Assembly: GCA_031289145.1 (NCBI GenBank)
Contig: JAITQA010000047.1
Coordinates: 1 to 64,000 of the forward strand
DNA from: Dysgonamonadaceae bacterium
Lineage (GTDB): Bacteria > Bacteroidota > Bacteroidia > Bacteroidales > Azobacteroidaceae
Direction of reading: 5' to 3'
Length of the DNA: 64,000 bases
The notes under the pieces were generated by a model. That model searched no databases and was not told the DNA's origin. It saw nothing but the letters and a program-made list of their open reading frames with translations. Below are positions 55,570 through 63,827 of this stretch, piece after piece. A program made the position numbers and the translations under genes. Every line of letters begins with the position of its first letter. Within the stretch, counting starts at the first letter, position 1.

Positions 55570-56790
55570 ATGAATAAAAAGATTATTTCAGGTTTTATTT
55601 TAGGATTAAGTATTCTTTGCGTATCATGCGACAAAGAAGAAGACAACGATGCGCCGGAACAACCAAAAGGCGCTTACATCATTTCAGCCACCAGCGAGGA
55701 TGGCTCGTATCTTCTGCAAGCCGAAGACATTTCGTCGGGGCAGGTTTCCATTGTCGGCAACGGATTGGAGACCGAATCCGGTACGGCATGGGTTTTCTAC
55801 AAGGACAAATATGCGTACCGTTTGTTTTACCGGCAAGGCGACCCCGCACAGGCAAGCGCGTATGAACTCGACACGGACGGCAAACTGAAAATAAGAACCA
55901 ATACGTTTCAGTTGCCTTCGCGATACACTACTTACGGCGTTTTTGACAAGTACATTGTTACCGCAGTTTCCGTAACGCAGACCGACGATACTCCGGGTCT
56001 CCAGTTTAACTTTTTGGATGTGACCGACCAAAGTCTTACGTCGAAAACGATTGCAGCAGGAAATTTTACCGGCAACGGCGAAACGGCAAATCTTTCGGGG
56101 ATTCTTGAAGTGGGAGATAAATTCTTTTCGGGCGTATGCACCACTCCAGCTGTAAATGCCGGAGGCACAGCCGGTACGACTACCGAATATCCCGACAGCG
56201 TGTGGGTGGCTATTTTCGACAGGGATTTGAATTGCGTTATCGCTCGCGACGGTCGTCTGAGCTATTCCACAGGGCGTTATCGTTCAGGCTATCACACGAA
56301 TCTGGCAAAAGACGACAACGACAACGTCTATGTTTTCTCCTCGGCATACGATAGCCGTACAACAAAACCGTCGGGCGCGCTCCGCATCAAAAAAGGCGAA
56401 ACACGCTTTGACCCTGATTATTTCTTCGATATACAAACCTTGGCAAATGGGCGTCACCTCTTCAAAGTGTGGCATATCACGGGCGATTACTTCCTCCTTC
56501 AGATGTACAACACGCCCAATCAGACGAGCGAAGCCGCATGGAGCGTTTTGGCAGTGGTGGACGTGGTGAAGAAAACATACAGGGAAGTTACAGGACTGCC
56601 TGCATTAGACAAGATAAGTAGCATCGGCTCTACTCCATACGCAGAAAACGGTAAAATTGCCATTCCCGTCGTGTCAACAGACGAATATCCGCATGTTTAT
56701 ATCATTGACGCGGCAACAGCCTCGGCTGTCAAAGGCTTGGAAATTGTTGCGGAAGGCGCCGGCGCTGTCGGAAAATTAATTGGAAATTAG
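55570..56790 (+). CDS. DUF4374 surface lipoprotein, XusB-like
   Basis: A 406-residue lipoprotein (lipobox CVSC) of the DUF4374 family, with propeller-like blades such as GAYIISATSEDGSYLLQAEDI, KYAYRLFYRQGDPAQASAYELD and PHVYIIDAATASAVKGLEIVAEGAGAVGKLIGN at the end (read in shorter blocks). XusB of Bacteroides is such a protein; it sits on the surface and binds ferric siderophores. The gene lies 133 bases after the receptor gene. That spacer holds three near copies of 'tatgattg' but no gene. Confidence 0.82.
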   Translation: MNKKIISGFILGLSILCVSCDKEEDNDAPEQPKGAYIISATSEDGSYLLQAEDISSGQVSIVGNGLETESGTAWVFYKDKYAYRLFYRQGDPAQASAYELDTDGKLKIRTNTFQLPSRYTTYGVFDKYIVTAVSVTQTDDTPGLQFNFLDVTDQSLTSKTIAAGNFTGNGETANLSGILEVGDKFFSGVCTTPAVNAGGTAGTTTEYPDSVWVAIFDRDLNCVIARDGRLSYSTGRYRSGYHTNLAKDDNDNVYVFSSAYDSRTTKPSGALRIKKGETRFDPDYFFDIQTLANGRHLFKVWHITGDYFLLQMYNTPNQTSEAAWSVLAVVDVVKKTYREVTGLPALDKISSIGSTPYAENGKIAIPVVSTDEYPHVYIIDAATASAVKGLEIVAEGAGAVGKLIGN

Positions 56791-56798
56791 GAATTTAA

Positions 56799-56847
56799 TT
56801 AACCGCAAAGAATAAGACTTTGCGCTCTTTGCGCTCTTTGCGGTTAA
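56799..56847. repeat. 'ccgcaaag' hairpin repeat between xusB- and xusC-like genes
   Basis: Arms ttaaccgcaaag (56799-56810) and ctttgcggttaa (56836-56847) pair over 12 bases. The loop holds further ctttgcgctctttgcgc units. It is a relative of the 28-base hairpin at 46605 and ends 10 bases before the next ATG, so it may attenuate expression of that gene. Confidence 0.7.
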
Positions 56848-56857
56848 AAATATAACA

Positions 56858-58162
56858 ATGAAAAAAATAATTCGTAAATTACATCTCTGGCTATCCGTTC
56901 CGTTTGGATTAATCATAGCGATTATCTGTTTTTCAGGCGCGATGCTGGTGTTCGAAACCGAGATTCAGGAGTGGAGTTTCCCTGCCCGCTATTTTGTGGA
57001 AGAGGTGAAAGATGAGCCGATTTCTGTCGGACGACTGATGAGGTCGGTCAGCGCTCAATTGCCGGACACGCTATCAATATCCGGCGTTCAAATCCTCAAT
57101 AATCCGAAAAGAAATTACCGGATGAGCTTTACCGGTCAAAACCGGATGGCAGCCGTTTATGTTGACCCTTATACGGGAAATATACGCGATTTGCAGTTGG
57201 GGGCACAGCAGAATTTTTTCCTTACCATGCGGCAATTGCACCGTTGGTTATTGGATGATTTCAAGCGCGACGGCAGTTTTTCGTTAGGCAAAACCGTTGT
57301 AGGCGTCAGTACGTTATTGTTTATTTTCGTACTGATTTCCGGAATCATTATCTGGATACCGAAAACAAAAAAAGCCTTGCTTCTCCGTCTGAAAATCAAA
57401 ATAAAATACGGATGGCAACGGTTTTGGCACGATTTACATGTCGCCGGAGGTATTTATGCCGCCCTCCTGTTGCTGGCAATGTCATTGACCGGATTGACCT
57501 ATTCGTTCAGCTGGTATCGCAACGGATTTTACCGTGTTTTCGGAGCAGACATTCCGCAAATGGGACACGGAGGCGCACCTGTACCGCAAGCAATAGCTGA
57601 CAGTACGGCAATAGTCGACAGTATTACAATAGTCGACAGTACTGCAAACGTTGAAGGCAGAGGTGAATACCAACGCGAAGGCAGAGGTGGCAGAGGTGGC
57701 AGACCTGAAAACCGTGGCGGCAGAGGCGGTCGTCCCGAAAATGCCGGCGAAAACCGGCGAGGAGGCAGAGGCGGCGAGTCTCAGTCCGGCATGACCATCA
57801 ACTTTCGGCAATGGCAAACGGTCGTCAACCAACTGAAAACGCAATATCCCGATTGTAGAAGCATAACAATTCAGGACGGCAGAGCATCCGTATCCTTATC
57901 GGAATATGGCAACGGCAGGGCGTCGGACAGTCATGTCTTTGATGCGCAAACCGGCGACATCACCGAATCCACCTATTACAAAGACACCAATAAATCAGGC
58001 AAAATGCGCGGATGGATATACGCCGTCCACGTAGGCAGTTGGGGCGGCATAACTACCCGTATCCTTAGTTTTCTTGCTGCTTTGTTGGGTGCAGCCTTGC
58101 CTCTGACGGGATATTATTTATGGATAAGGCGACTGTGGCATCGAAAGAACAGTAACCGGTAA
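56858..58162 (+). CDS. PepSY-domain inner membrane protein, XusC-like
   Basis: A 434-residue protein with a PepSY_TM layout: membrane helices at about 12-34, 145-168, 192-215 and 395-420, and periplasmic loops with PepSY-type strands (MAAVYVDPYTGNIRDL, SHVFDAQTGDITE). Proteins of this family are proposed to reduce or release iron from siderophores in the periplasm. The second periplasmic loop contains an unusual Arg/Gly-rich run (GRGGRGGRPENRGGRGGRP, about residues 275-305) that looks like an expanded insertion. It stops 3 bases before the convergent flavoprotein gene. Confidence 0.85.
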   Translation: MKKIIRKLHLWLSVPFGLIIAIICFSGAMLVFETEIQEWSFPARYFVEEVKDEPISVGRLMRSVSAQLPDTLSISGVQILNNPKRNYRMSFTGQNRMAAVYVDPYTGNIRDLQLGAQQNFFLTMRQLHRWLLDDFKRDGSFSLGKTVVGVSTLLFIFVLISGIIIWIPKTKKALLLRLKIKIKYGWQRFWHDLHVAGGIYAALLLLAMSLTGLTYSFSWYRNGFYRVFGADIPQMGHGGAPVPQAIADSTAIVDSITIVDSTANVEGRGEYQREGRGGRGGRPENRGGRGGRPENAGENRRGGRGGESQSGMTINFRQWQTVVNQLKTQYPDCRSITIQDGRASVSLSEYGNGRASDSHVFDAQTGDITESTYYKDTNKSGKMRGWIYAVHVGSWGGITTRILSFLAALLGAALPLTGYYLWIRRLWHRKNSNR

Positions 58163-58165
58163 CTG

Positions 58166-58999
58166 TTACCGTATAAAATTTGTAGCTGTTCTTTGCTCGT
58201 ATGTTGGCGGTTCAATGCCTGCTGCTTTTCCTGCGGCAATGCACTTTACTATCCATGCCATATTTTGTCCCAGGGCACGCATAGTTTGCATACCCTCCAA
58301 ATCGCGGCGCACTTCGTCGGGGGTGTTGCCATGCACCATATTCCAGTATTGCGACGACACCAAAGGCATATTACTGATGGTAATATATTTGTTGAGCTGT
58401 TCGAGCGCTGCGGTAGAGCCTGCTCTGCGACAACTTACTATGGCAGCGCCGGGTTTACCGGCAAAGCGACTGCCGCCGGCATAAAACAGCCTGTCTAAAA
58501 ACGGCGTGATAAAGCCCGATGCACCGGCATAATGCACCGGCGAACCGAAAACAAAGCCATCATAAGTGTTTACTTTCTCAAGCAGGACGTTTACATTATC
58601 TTCTATGATACACTTTCCTGTTGAACGACAAGAACCACAGCCTCGACAGCCTGATATGGATTCCATACCGAGCCATGACAGCTTTGATTCTATGCCGTTT
58701 TGTTCCAATGCAACGCCAACTTCAGAGAGGGCAGTGTAGGTGCAGCCCTTTTTGTGTGGACTGCCGTTGAGCAATAATACTTTCATATTTGTTTTGTTTT
58801 GATAAGTTATTAAATTAGCATCCGCTTCATTGGCCAAAGGCATTGTAGCGGTGCTATCGTTCTGTCCGGTATAATATTTCATGCCCAAGTAGGTAACTAA
58901 TGCTCCTCCTGCGGTAACTCCTGCATACTTTATAGCATTGCGGCGCGATATCTTGCGTCCGCTGGAGGTTTTATTGTCAAATTCTTTCTCCTTGCTCAT
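58166..58999 (-). CDS. Tat-exported iron-sulfur flavoprotein (NADPH-dependent FMN reductase fold)
   Basis: A 277-residue protein. Residues 1-45 form a twin-arginine signal (GRKISRRNAIKYAG, RR at 19-20, then a hydrophobic stretch). From residue 72 a flavodoxin-like fold begins (MKVLLLNGSPHKKGCTYTAL). Cysteines at about 118, 121, 124 and 130 (GCRGCGSCRSTGKC) form the compact CX2CX2CX5C motif of iron-sulfur flavoproteins. FGSPVHYAGASGF is the flavin-binding loop. Export of a cofactor-loaded redox protein by Tat makes sense. The start is set at 58999; the track's extra residues overlap the promoter. It converges on the XusC-like gene, which hints at an envelope redox role. Confidence 0.85.
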   Translation of the reverse strand: MSKEKEFDNKTSSGRKISRRNAIKYAGVTAGGALVTYLGMKYYTGQNDSTATMPLANEADANLITYQNKTNMKVLLLNGSPHKKGCTYTALSEVGVALEQNGIESKLSWLGMESISGCRGCGSCRSTGKCIIEDNVNVLLEKVNTYDGFVFGSPVHYAGASGFITPFLDRLFYAGGSRFAGKPGAAIVSCRRAGSTAALEQLNKYITISNMPLVSSQYWNMVHGNTPDEVRRDLEGMQTMRALGQNMAWIVKCIAAGKAAGIEPPTYEQRTATNFIR

Positions 59000-59029
59000 T
59001 TTGTTTAACACAAACTTATTTATTAAGAA

Positions 59030-59038
59030 GCAAAGGTA
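59030..59038 (-). promoter_or_regulatory. Promoter -7 element for the flavoprotein gene
   Basis: The minus strand reads TAccTTTGC about 31 bases before the ATG at 58999. Confidence 0.7.
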
Positions 59039-59180
59039 GTCAAAATCTTGTAAAATATGACAAAAAAACAATAAAATTATAGCAAAACATCTTTCACAGC
59101 TTACATCTCCCAGCTAATCATGAATCATTGAATACAAAAGCATTACATGTGTGGTAATTTGGAATACACCTGAAACGAGA

Positions 59181-59558
59181 GTACCTCTTCTTACTAAGAA
59201 GCGGTACTGAGGCGTTAACTATTTGTCTGCAAATATATAAAATATTTTCCATGTGGTAATTAAGAAACATATATATTTTTTATATCTTTTCACACAAGCG
59301 GATAAATATTGATATAATACACTGTTTATCAATTTGTTTACAAAATGTTCCAAAAATAAATAATACATCATTGATATACAAAAAAACATTTAAATATCTG
59401 ATTTATTGATAATTATGATTAATCGTTATTCTGGATTCATACTTTATGTTTATAAAAATGTTTATAAATTTGGATAAATGTAAAAATAATACTACTGTTA
59501 ATCAATGACTTATGATTAAATATACGCCTCAGTACCGCTTCTTACTAAGAGGAGGAAC
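59181..59558. mobile_element. AT-rich segment bounded by 35-base inverted repeats (MITE or invertible promoter)
   Basis: The left end (59181-59215, gtacctcttcttactaagaa...ggcgt) and right end (59524-59558) are inverted repeats that match at 32 of 35 positions by my count. Each end also contains its own 27-base near-palindrome centred on cttctta-c-taagaag. The roughly 308 bases between them are extremely AT-rich, have no ORF, and carry outward-facing TAnnTTTG matches near both ends (59230-59237 minus, 59465-59472 plus). The segment fills most of the 630-base gap before the FHA/kinase genes, and its right end lies 71 bases before their first ATG. No recombinase gene is nearby in the window. Confidence 0.55.
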
Positions 59559-59629
59559 TGAAATAAGATATCAGATGAATTAAATAAAGCAAAAAAAAAT
59601 TAATTCTACTATAATAAATATAAAGGTTT

Positions 59630-60250
59630 ATGAGATGTAAAAATTGTGGATGGGACAACCCATCCGAAAAGTTAAAATGCGAAAAATGTAACGCAACTCT
59701 AAGCAGATCAATAATCAACACGAATGATTTGCTTTCGGAAAAAGAATCCGGTACAGAATTTGACCCTAAAAAAACAGCGGTAGGGTGCCCGGAGTGTGGT
59801 TATCCTATCAGAATTTCAGACCAAAGATGTCCTAATTGCGACAATCCGCTCGCGCCGGATGAATTTAAACCTCCCCGTTTTGCAAGCGGCACAGTCATTC
59901 AGGGAGTAGGAAATCCTGAAAAACCGATAGACGGGAAAAAATTAGTGGGTTTTCTTGTCACTTATACTCAAACACCTTCGGGAGATTTTTTCCCTGTTTA
60001 TGAAGGAAGAAACTATATCGGTCGAGACAGTTCTACGAATATTTGCCTCCCAAAAGACGAGCAAATATCCGGCAAACATCTTTCTATTCTGTATCGTCCG
60101 ATTGACCGGAAATTCAAATTCAAAGACGAACAGTCGAGCAACGGTACTTTTGTCAATGAAAAATTGATTGATGAAGGCGAATTGAAAAATTTCGATACAA
60201 TCCGTATCGGCTCAACGAAATTGTTGTTTATTGAAATTCCTCAATTCTAA
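59630..60250 (+). CDS. Zinc-ribbon and FHA-domain protein
   Basis: A 206-residue cytoplasmic protein. Two short zinc ribbons are visible: CKNC...CEKC (C3, C6, C17, C20) and CPEC...CPNC (C53, C56, C67, C70). A C-terminal FHA domain (about 108-204) has the phosphothreonine-binding residues in YIGRDSSTN, ISGKH and SSNGTFVN. It should bind phosphorylated partners, most likely targets of the kinases encoded next. It starts 71 bases after the inverted-repeat segment and ends 6 bases before the first kinase gene. Confidence 0.88.
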   Translation: MRCKNCGWDNPSEKLKCEKCNATLSRSIINTNDLLSEKESGTEFDPKKTAVGCPECGYPIRISDQRCPNCDNPLAPDEFKPPRFASGTVIQGVGNPEKPIDGKKLVGFLVTYTQTPSGDFFPVYEGRNYIGRDSSTNICLPKDEQISGKHLSILYRPIDRKFKFKDEQSSNGTFVNEKLIDEGELKNFDTIRIGSTKLLFIEIPQF

Positions 60251-60256
60251 TTCTAT

Positions 60257-61549
60257 ATGCCTTTAGCAGAACGATGCGATTTCAATCATGGAGATTCTAT
60301 TGAACATAAATATTACGTCGAAAAGCAACTTGGAGAAGGTTCTTTTGGTACGGTATTTAAGGTCAAAGATATTTCGGGACATACTTTTGCCTTGAAATTA
60401 TTAAAACTTTGGGAAGTACCGCCGGAAATCCGAGAAAAACTGACCGACCGTTTTGATATGGAATTTGAAACGGGACAAATCAAAAGCAATTATCTGGTTC
60501 AATCTGTTGCACACGGTTTTACAAAAGGGAATCCGTATATAGTGATGGAGTTTTGCCCCAAAGGCAATTTAAATCAGTTTGTGAAAACTAATTCTCAATC
60601 CGGTTTAGTGAAAATGACAAAGGAAGTTCTTTTCGGACTCCGGGATTTACATCGTTTCGGCAAAGTGCACCGCGACCTCAAACCCGAAAATGTTTTGATC
60701 AAAGAAAACGGAACCGCAGCCCTGACTGACTTTGGAATTTCAGGCGACCGGAATAAACGAATGACGGAACGAAGTTTTTTGGGCAATCCTACCCAAATAT
60801 TCGGTACTTACGCCTATATGCCGCCGGAGCAAATCAGACCGGACACGAAAGCTACGGTGCTCCCTACTACCGATATTTTTTCGTTTGGGGTAATGATGTA
60901 CCTCATAATTACAGGAAATTTACCTTTTGGAAACTTGAACGACGAGCGCGATTTGGTTAACTATATTAAAAACGGACGGGAAGGAAACTGGGACAAATCG
61001 ACATTAAATAGTAATTCCAAAGGAAAATTATTCTATCCGGTGATTTCAGGGTGTTTGGTTCCTCAATTCAAAAAACGCTTGCAATCGGTGGACGAAGTTT
61101 TATCGCTTATGCCTTCCGCCGGTAAAACGGATGTGTCTTATCAACCAACCGGAAATGAGGTATCCTTGAACGTCACTAACGGGATATTGTTGCGTATCAT
61201 GCAAGGAGAAGAGTATGGAAAGGTCTATAAATTAAACGATTTATTGCAGGGTAAAAGCCGGATTATTACCATAGGACGGCAAGACATATATGCAAATAAC
61301 ATGTTAGCTATCAGTGAAAATCAGAGCAGTTACATCTCGCGGAAACATTGCACGCTTGAATTGGATTATCTTACAGGCAATTGGTATGTCCGGGACGGTC
61401 AATGGGAGATAAATGCTACTGAAAAATGGAAAAGGTCTCTTAATGGTACATTCGTTAATTCTACCGAAGTTTCTAAAGATGGGATGCCGGTTGGTCCGGG
61501 TGATATTATTTCGATTGGTGATGTGAAGATTCGGGTGGAGGGGTGTTAG
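60257..61549 (+). CDS. Ser/Thr protein kinase with C-terminal FHA domain
   Basis: A 430-residue soluble Hanks-type kinase. Motifs are the Gly loop LGEGSFGTVF, catalytic Lys in FALKLLK (about K47), HRDLKPEN (138-145), DFG (158-160) and MPPEQ in place of APE. The kinase domain ends near 290. From about 320 to 428 an FHA domain follows, with TIGRQD, SYISRKHC and LNGTFVN. A kinase joined to an FHA domain can bind its own or its partners' phosphorylated threonines. It ends 67 bases before the second kinase gene, separated by a heptamer repeat tract. Confidence 0.9.
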   Translation: MPLAERCDFNHGDSIEHKYYVEKQLGEGSFGTVFKVKDISGHTFALKLLKLWEVPPEIREKLTDRFDMEFETGQIKSNYLVQSVAHGFTKGNPYIVMEFCPKGNLNQFVKTNSQSGLVKMTKEVLFGLRDLHRFGKVHRDLKPENVLIKENGTAALTDFGISGDRNKRMTERSFLGNPTQIFGTYAYMPPEQIRPDTKATVLPTTDIFSFGVMMYLIITGNLPFGNLNDERDLVNYIKNGREGNWDKSTLNSNSKGKLFYPVISGCLVPQFKKRLQSVDEVLSLMPSAGKTDVSYQPTGNEVSLNVTNGILLRIMQGEEYGKVYKLNDLLQGKSRIITIGRQDIYANNMLAISENQSSYISRKHCTLELDYLTGNWYVRDGQWEINATEKWKRSLNGTFVNSTEVSKDGMPVGPGDIISIGDVKIRVEGC

Positions 61550-61550
61550 G

Positions 61551-61606
61551 GAACTAAGAACTAAGAACTAAGAACTAAGAACTAAAAACTAAGAACTAAA
61601 AACTAG
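61551..61606. repeat. Heptamer tandem repeat (gaactaa) before the second kinase gene
   Basis: About eight copies of gaactaa or aaactaa follow directly on the stop codon of the first kinase gene and end 10 bases before the next ATG. Related units occur in the moxR-DUF58 spacer at 14621. A change in copy number would alter the spacing before the second kinase start. Confidence 0.85.
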
Positions 61607-61616
61607 GAATTGGGTT

Positions 61617-63095
61617 ATGCAGATAAAAGAAAATACGATATTCGATAGTCATTATAAGCTGGTTCGTTTGTTGGGGAGCGGCGGTTTTTCGGAGGTGTGG
61701 TTAGCTGAAGACATACGCATCGACTCGCTGAAAGTCGCCTTGAAAATATATGCGCCCGGCAGCGGCTTGGACGACCAAAGTGCGAAGTCGTTTAGAGATG
61801 AATATTCGTTGGTTTTCAATCTGGTTCATACCAACTTGTTATGTCCTGCTTCTTACGGCGTATTTAACGGGATGCCTTACTTGGTATTGCCGTTCTGCGA
61901 ACGGGGTTCGAGTTCTAAACTGACAGGTAATATTAGCGAAGAGGAAGCTTGGCAATTCTTGCACGATGTCGCAGCCGGTTTGGCTTATCTGCATAAACAA
62001 AATCCTCCGGTGATTCATCAGGATATTAAACCTGCCAATGTCTTGATTGCCAAAGACGGCGCTTATATGATTACCGATTTCGGCATCAGTACCGAAGCGC
62101 GTAATACCTTGCGCAAAAGCGTTAGTACGGTAAACAATTCGGGAGGTACGATCGCTTATATGGCTCCCGAACGATTCAGTAAAACCCCGGATTCTATCAA
62201 GGCAAGCGATATCTGGGCTTTGGGCGCTTCGCTGTTTGAATTGATAACCGGAAATATTCCTTTCGGAAATATGGGCGGCGTGATACAAAAAAGCGGCGCC
62301 GAAATACCTTATATAAAGAATAATATCTCAACCGATTTGAAAAATATCATTACGCTTTGCCTGCAAGAAGAAACTTGGAACAGACCGACTGCCGAAGAAA
62401 TATTGAAATGGACGGAACTGCATTTCAATAAGGAAAAAATCCGGTTCGGGAGAAAATATAAAAAAATAATCGCTCCAGGTAGACATAAAAAAACCGCTTG
62501 GGCGCTTGGTATTATAATAGCAGGAATTACTTTATCCGTTTTCTTTAATGGGATTCTCAATGATTTTCAAAAAAAACAGGAGAAAGAGGCACTGCAACGA
62601 ATAGAGGCGCAGCAAAGGATAGAAGAACAGCGCAAAGAAGCGGAACAACTGAAAGCGGATTTACGTAAAGCGGAACAGCGAAAACAAGAAGAACAGCAAC
62701 AAATAGCGGAACAACGCAGAGTGGAGGAACAGCGAAAAATAGCAGAACAACAACAGCAAGCGGAACAAGAAAAACAAAAAGAACAGCAACGAAAAATAGA
62801 AGAAAAAGCAAGAAAAGAACAAGAAGAACGGGGCAGAAAAGCGAAGGTGGGCAGTCTGTTAATCACTGCCAATGCCGCATTTGACAAGGCAAAATACGAA
62901 GAAGCTTTTAATCTATATCTACAAGTCAAGGGATTAGATAAGACAAATACGGAAGGCCATACCAAGTTTTTGAACAAAGCAAAAAGTCTCATAGAACTTG
63001 TGGGCTACGACAATAATGTGAAAGCATTGCTTCTCAAAGCTCAGAAACTAAATGATACTTCCGAAGTAAGGAAGTTAATAAATAATTGTGATTAA
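61617..63095 (+). CDS. Transmembrane Ser/Thr protein kinase with coiled coil and helical tail
   Basis: A 492-residue kinase. The domain (about 12-272) has LGSGGFSEVW, Lys43 in VALKIY, HQDIKPANV (134-142), DFGIS (154-158) and MAPERF. The HRD arginine is replaced by Gln, so it is a non-RD kinase, although the catalytic Asp is kept. A membrane helix follows at about 293-312. Next come a long Gln/Glu/Lys/Arg coiled coil (about 318-405) and a TPR-like helical end (about 405-492). The coiled coil and tail should lie outside the cytoplasm. A secreted Sel1 protein is encoded 18 bases downstream and is a possible partner. Confidence 0.9.
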   Translation: MQIKENTIFDSHYKLVRLLGSGGFSEVWLAEDIRIDSLKVALKIYAPGSGLDDQSAKSFRDEYSLVFNLVHTNLLCPASYGVFNGMPYLVLPFCERGSSSKLTGNISEEEAWQFLHDVAAGLAYLHKQNPPVIHQDIKPANVLIAKDGAYMITDFGISTEARNTLRKSVSTVNNSGGTIAYMAPERFSKTPDSIKASDIWALGASLFELITGNIPFGNMGGVIQKSGAEIPYIKNNISTDLKNIITLCLQEETWNRPTAEEILKWTELHFNKEKIRFGRKYKKIIAPGRHKKTAWALGIIIAGITLSVFFNGILNDFQKKQEKEALQRIEAQQRIEEQRKEAEQLKADLRKAEQRKQEEQQQIAEQRRVEEQRKIAEQQQQAEQEKQKEQQRKIEEKARKEQEERGRKAKVGSLLITANAAFDKAKYEEAFNLYLQVKGLDKTNTEGHTKFLNKAKSLIELVGYDNNVKALLLKAQKLNDTSEVRKLINNCD

Positions 63096-63113
63096 AAAAT
63101 AAATAAGCAAGTT

Positions 63114-63827
63114 ATGAGAAAATATGTATGTATACTTCTACTGTTCGGTTCCGCAATAGCGGTTCATTGTCAGAATGCGGAAAAGTATCTGGTTGAACTA
63201 AGAGAATGTTTTAACAAAGGAAATTATGAGTGTGCTAAAACAAGATATGAGGCATGGGTAGTATTATCAGGGAAAACTGACGTCGATGAAATCAACAAGA
63301 TAAATAAGTGTTTAGAAATAAAAAGCACGGCAGATAAATATTACAAAAACAAAGCGTATGAAAAAGCCTGTATAGCATACAAAAATCTTTTGGAAATGAA
63401 TCCCAATGATAAGTATGCCGAACAACAAATAAAAAAATGTTGTGTAGTGCCAACAGATACTGTAAAGTCGCTACTTTCTATCGATCCGCTACAATCAGGC
63501 AGAGAATATTACCGGGAGAAAAACTACAGTGAAGCTAAAAGGTACTTCGAAAAAAGCGCCAAACAAGGAAACGCTATTGGACAAAACAATCTGGGATTGA
63601 TGTATGAAAATGGTTATGGTGTAATTAAAGATTACAATGAAGCAGTAAGATGGTATAGAGAAAGCGCTGAACAAGGATTTGCCATAGCGCAATATAATTT
63701 GGGGCTGATGTATGAATATGGCTATGGCGTGAAAAAAAATCAGGAAGAAGCGGTAAAATGGTTCAAAGAAAGCGCTAAACAAGGAAATCAGGAAGCAATA
63801 GCTATTTTAAAACAGATAAAATTATGA
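63114..63827 (+). CDS. Secreted Sel1/TPR-repeat protein
   Basis: A 237-residue protein with a signal peptide (ending near AVHCQ), TPR-like helices (about 22-105, KAYEKACIAYKNLLEMNP) and two clear Sel1-like repeats plus a partial one (about 125-235: NLGLMYENGYGVIKDYNEAVRWY and NLGLMYEYGYGVKKNQEEAVKWF, quoted in part). Such repeats mediate protein contacts. Its location suggests it binds the outer tail of the transmembrane kinase. The stop codon overlaps the next start (ATGA), so translation is coupled. Confidence 0.9.
   Translation: MRKYVCILLLFGSAIAVHCQNAEKYLVELRECFNKGNYECAKTRYEAWVVLSGKTDVDEINKINKCLEIKSTADKYYKNKAYEKACIAYKNLLEMNPNDKYAEQQIKKCCVVPTDTVKSLLSIDPLQSGREYYREKNYSEAKRYFEKSAKQGNAIGQNNLGLMYENGYGVIKDYNEAVRWYRESAEQGFAIAQYNLGLMYEYGYGVKKNQEEAVKWFKESAKQGNQEAIAILKQIKL

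Noticed and set aside
59072-59180. Possible sRNA or gene in the left part of the gap before the inverted repeats
   Set aside because: No ORF, no promoter-terminator pair and no stable hairpin were seen.
59171-59563. TGAAA on both sides of the inverted-repeat segment as a target-site duplication
   Set aside because: The left copy is separated from the repeat end by several bases while the right copy abuts it, so it does not behave as a true duplication.
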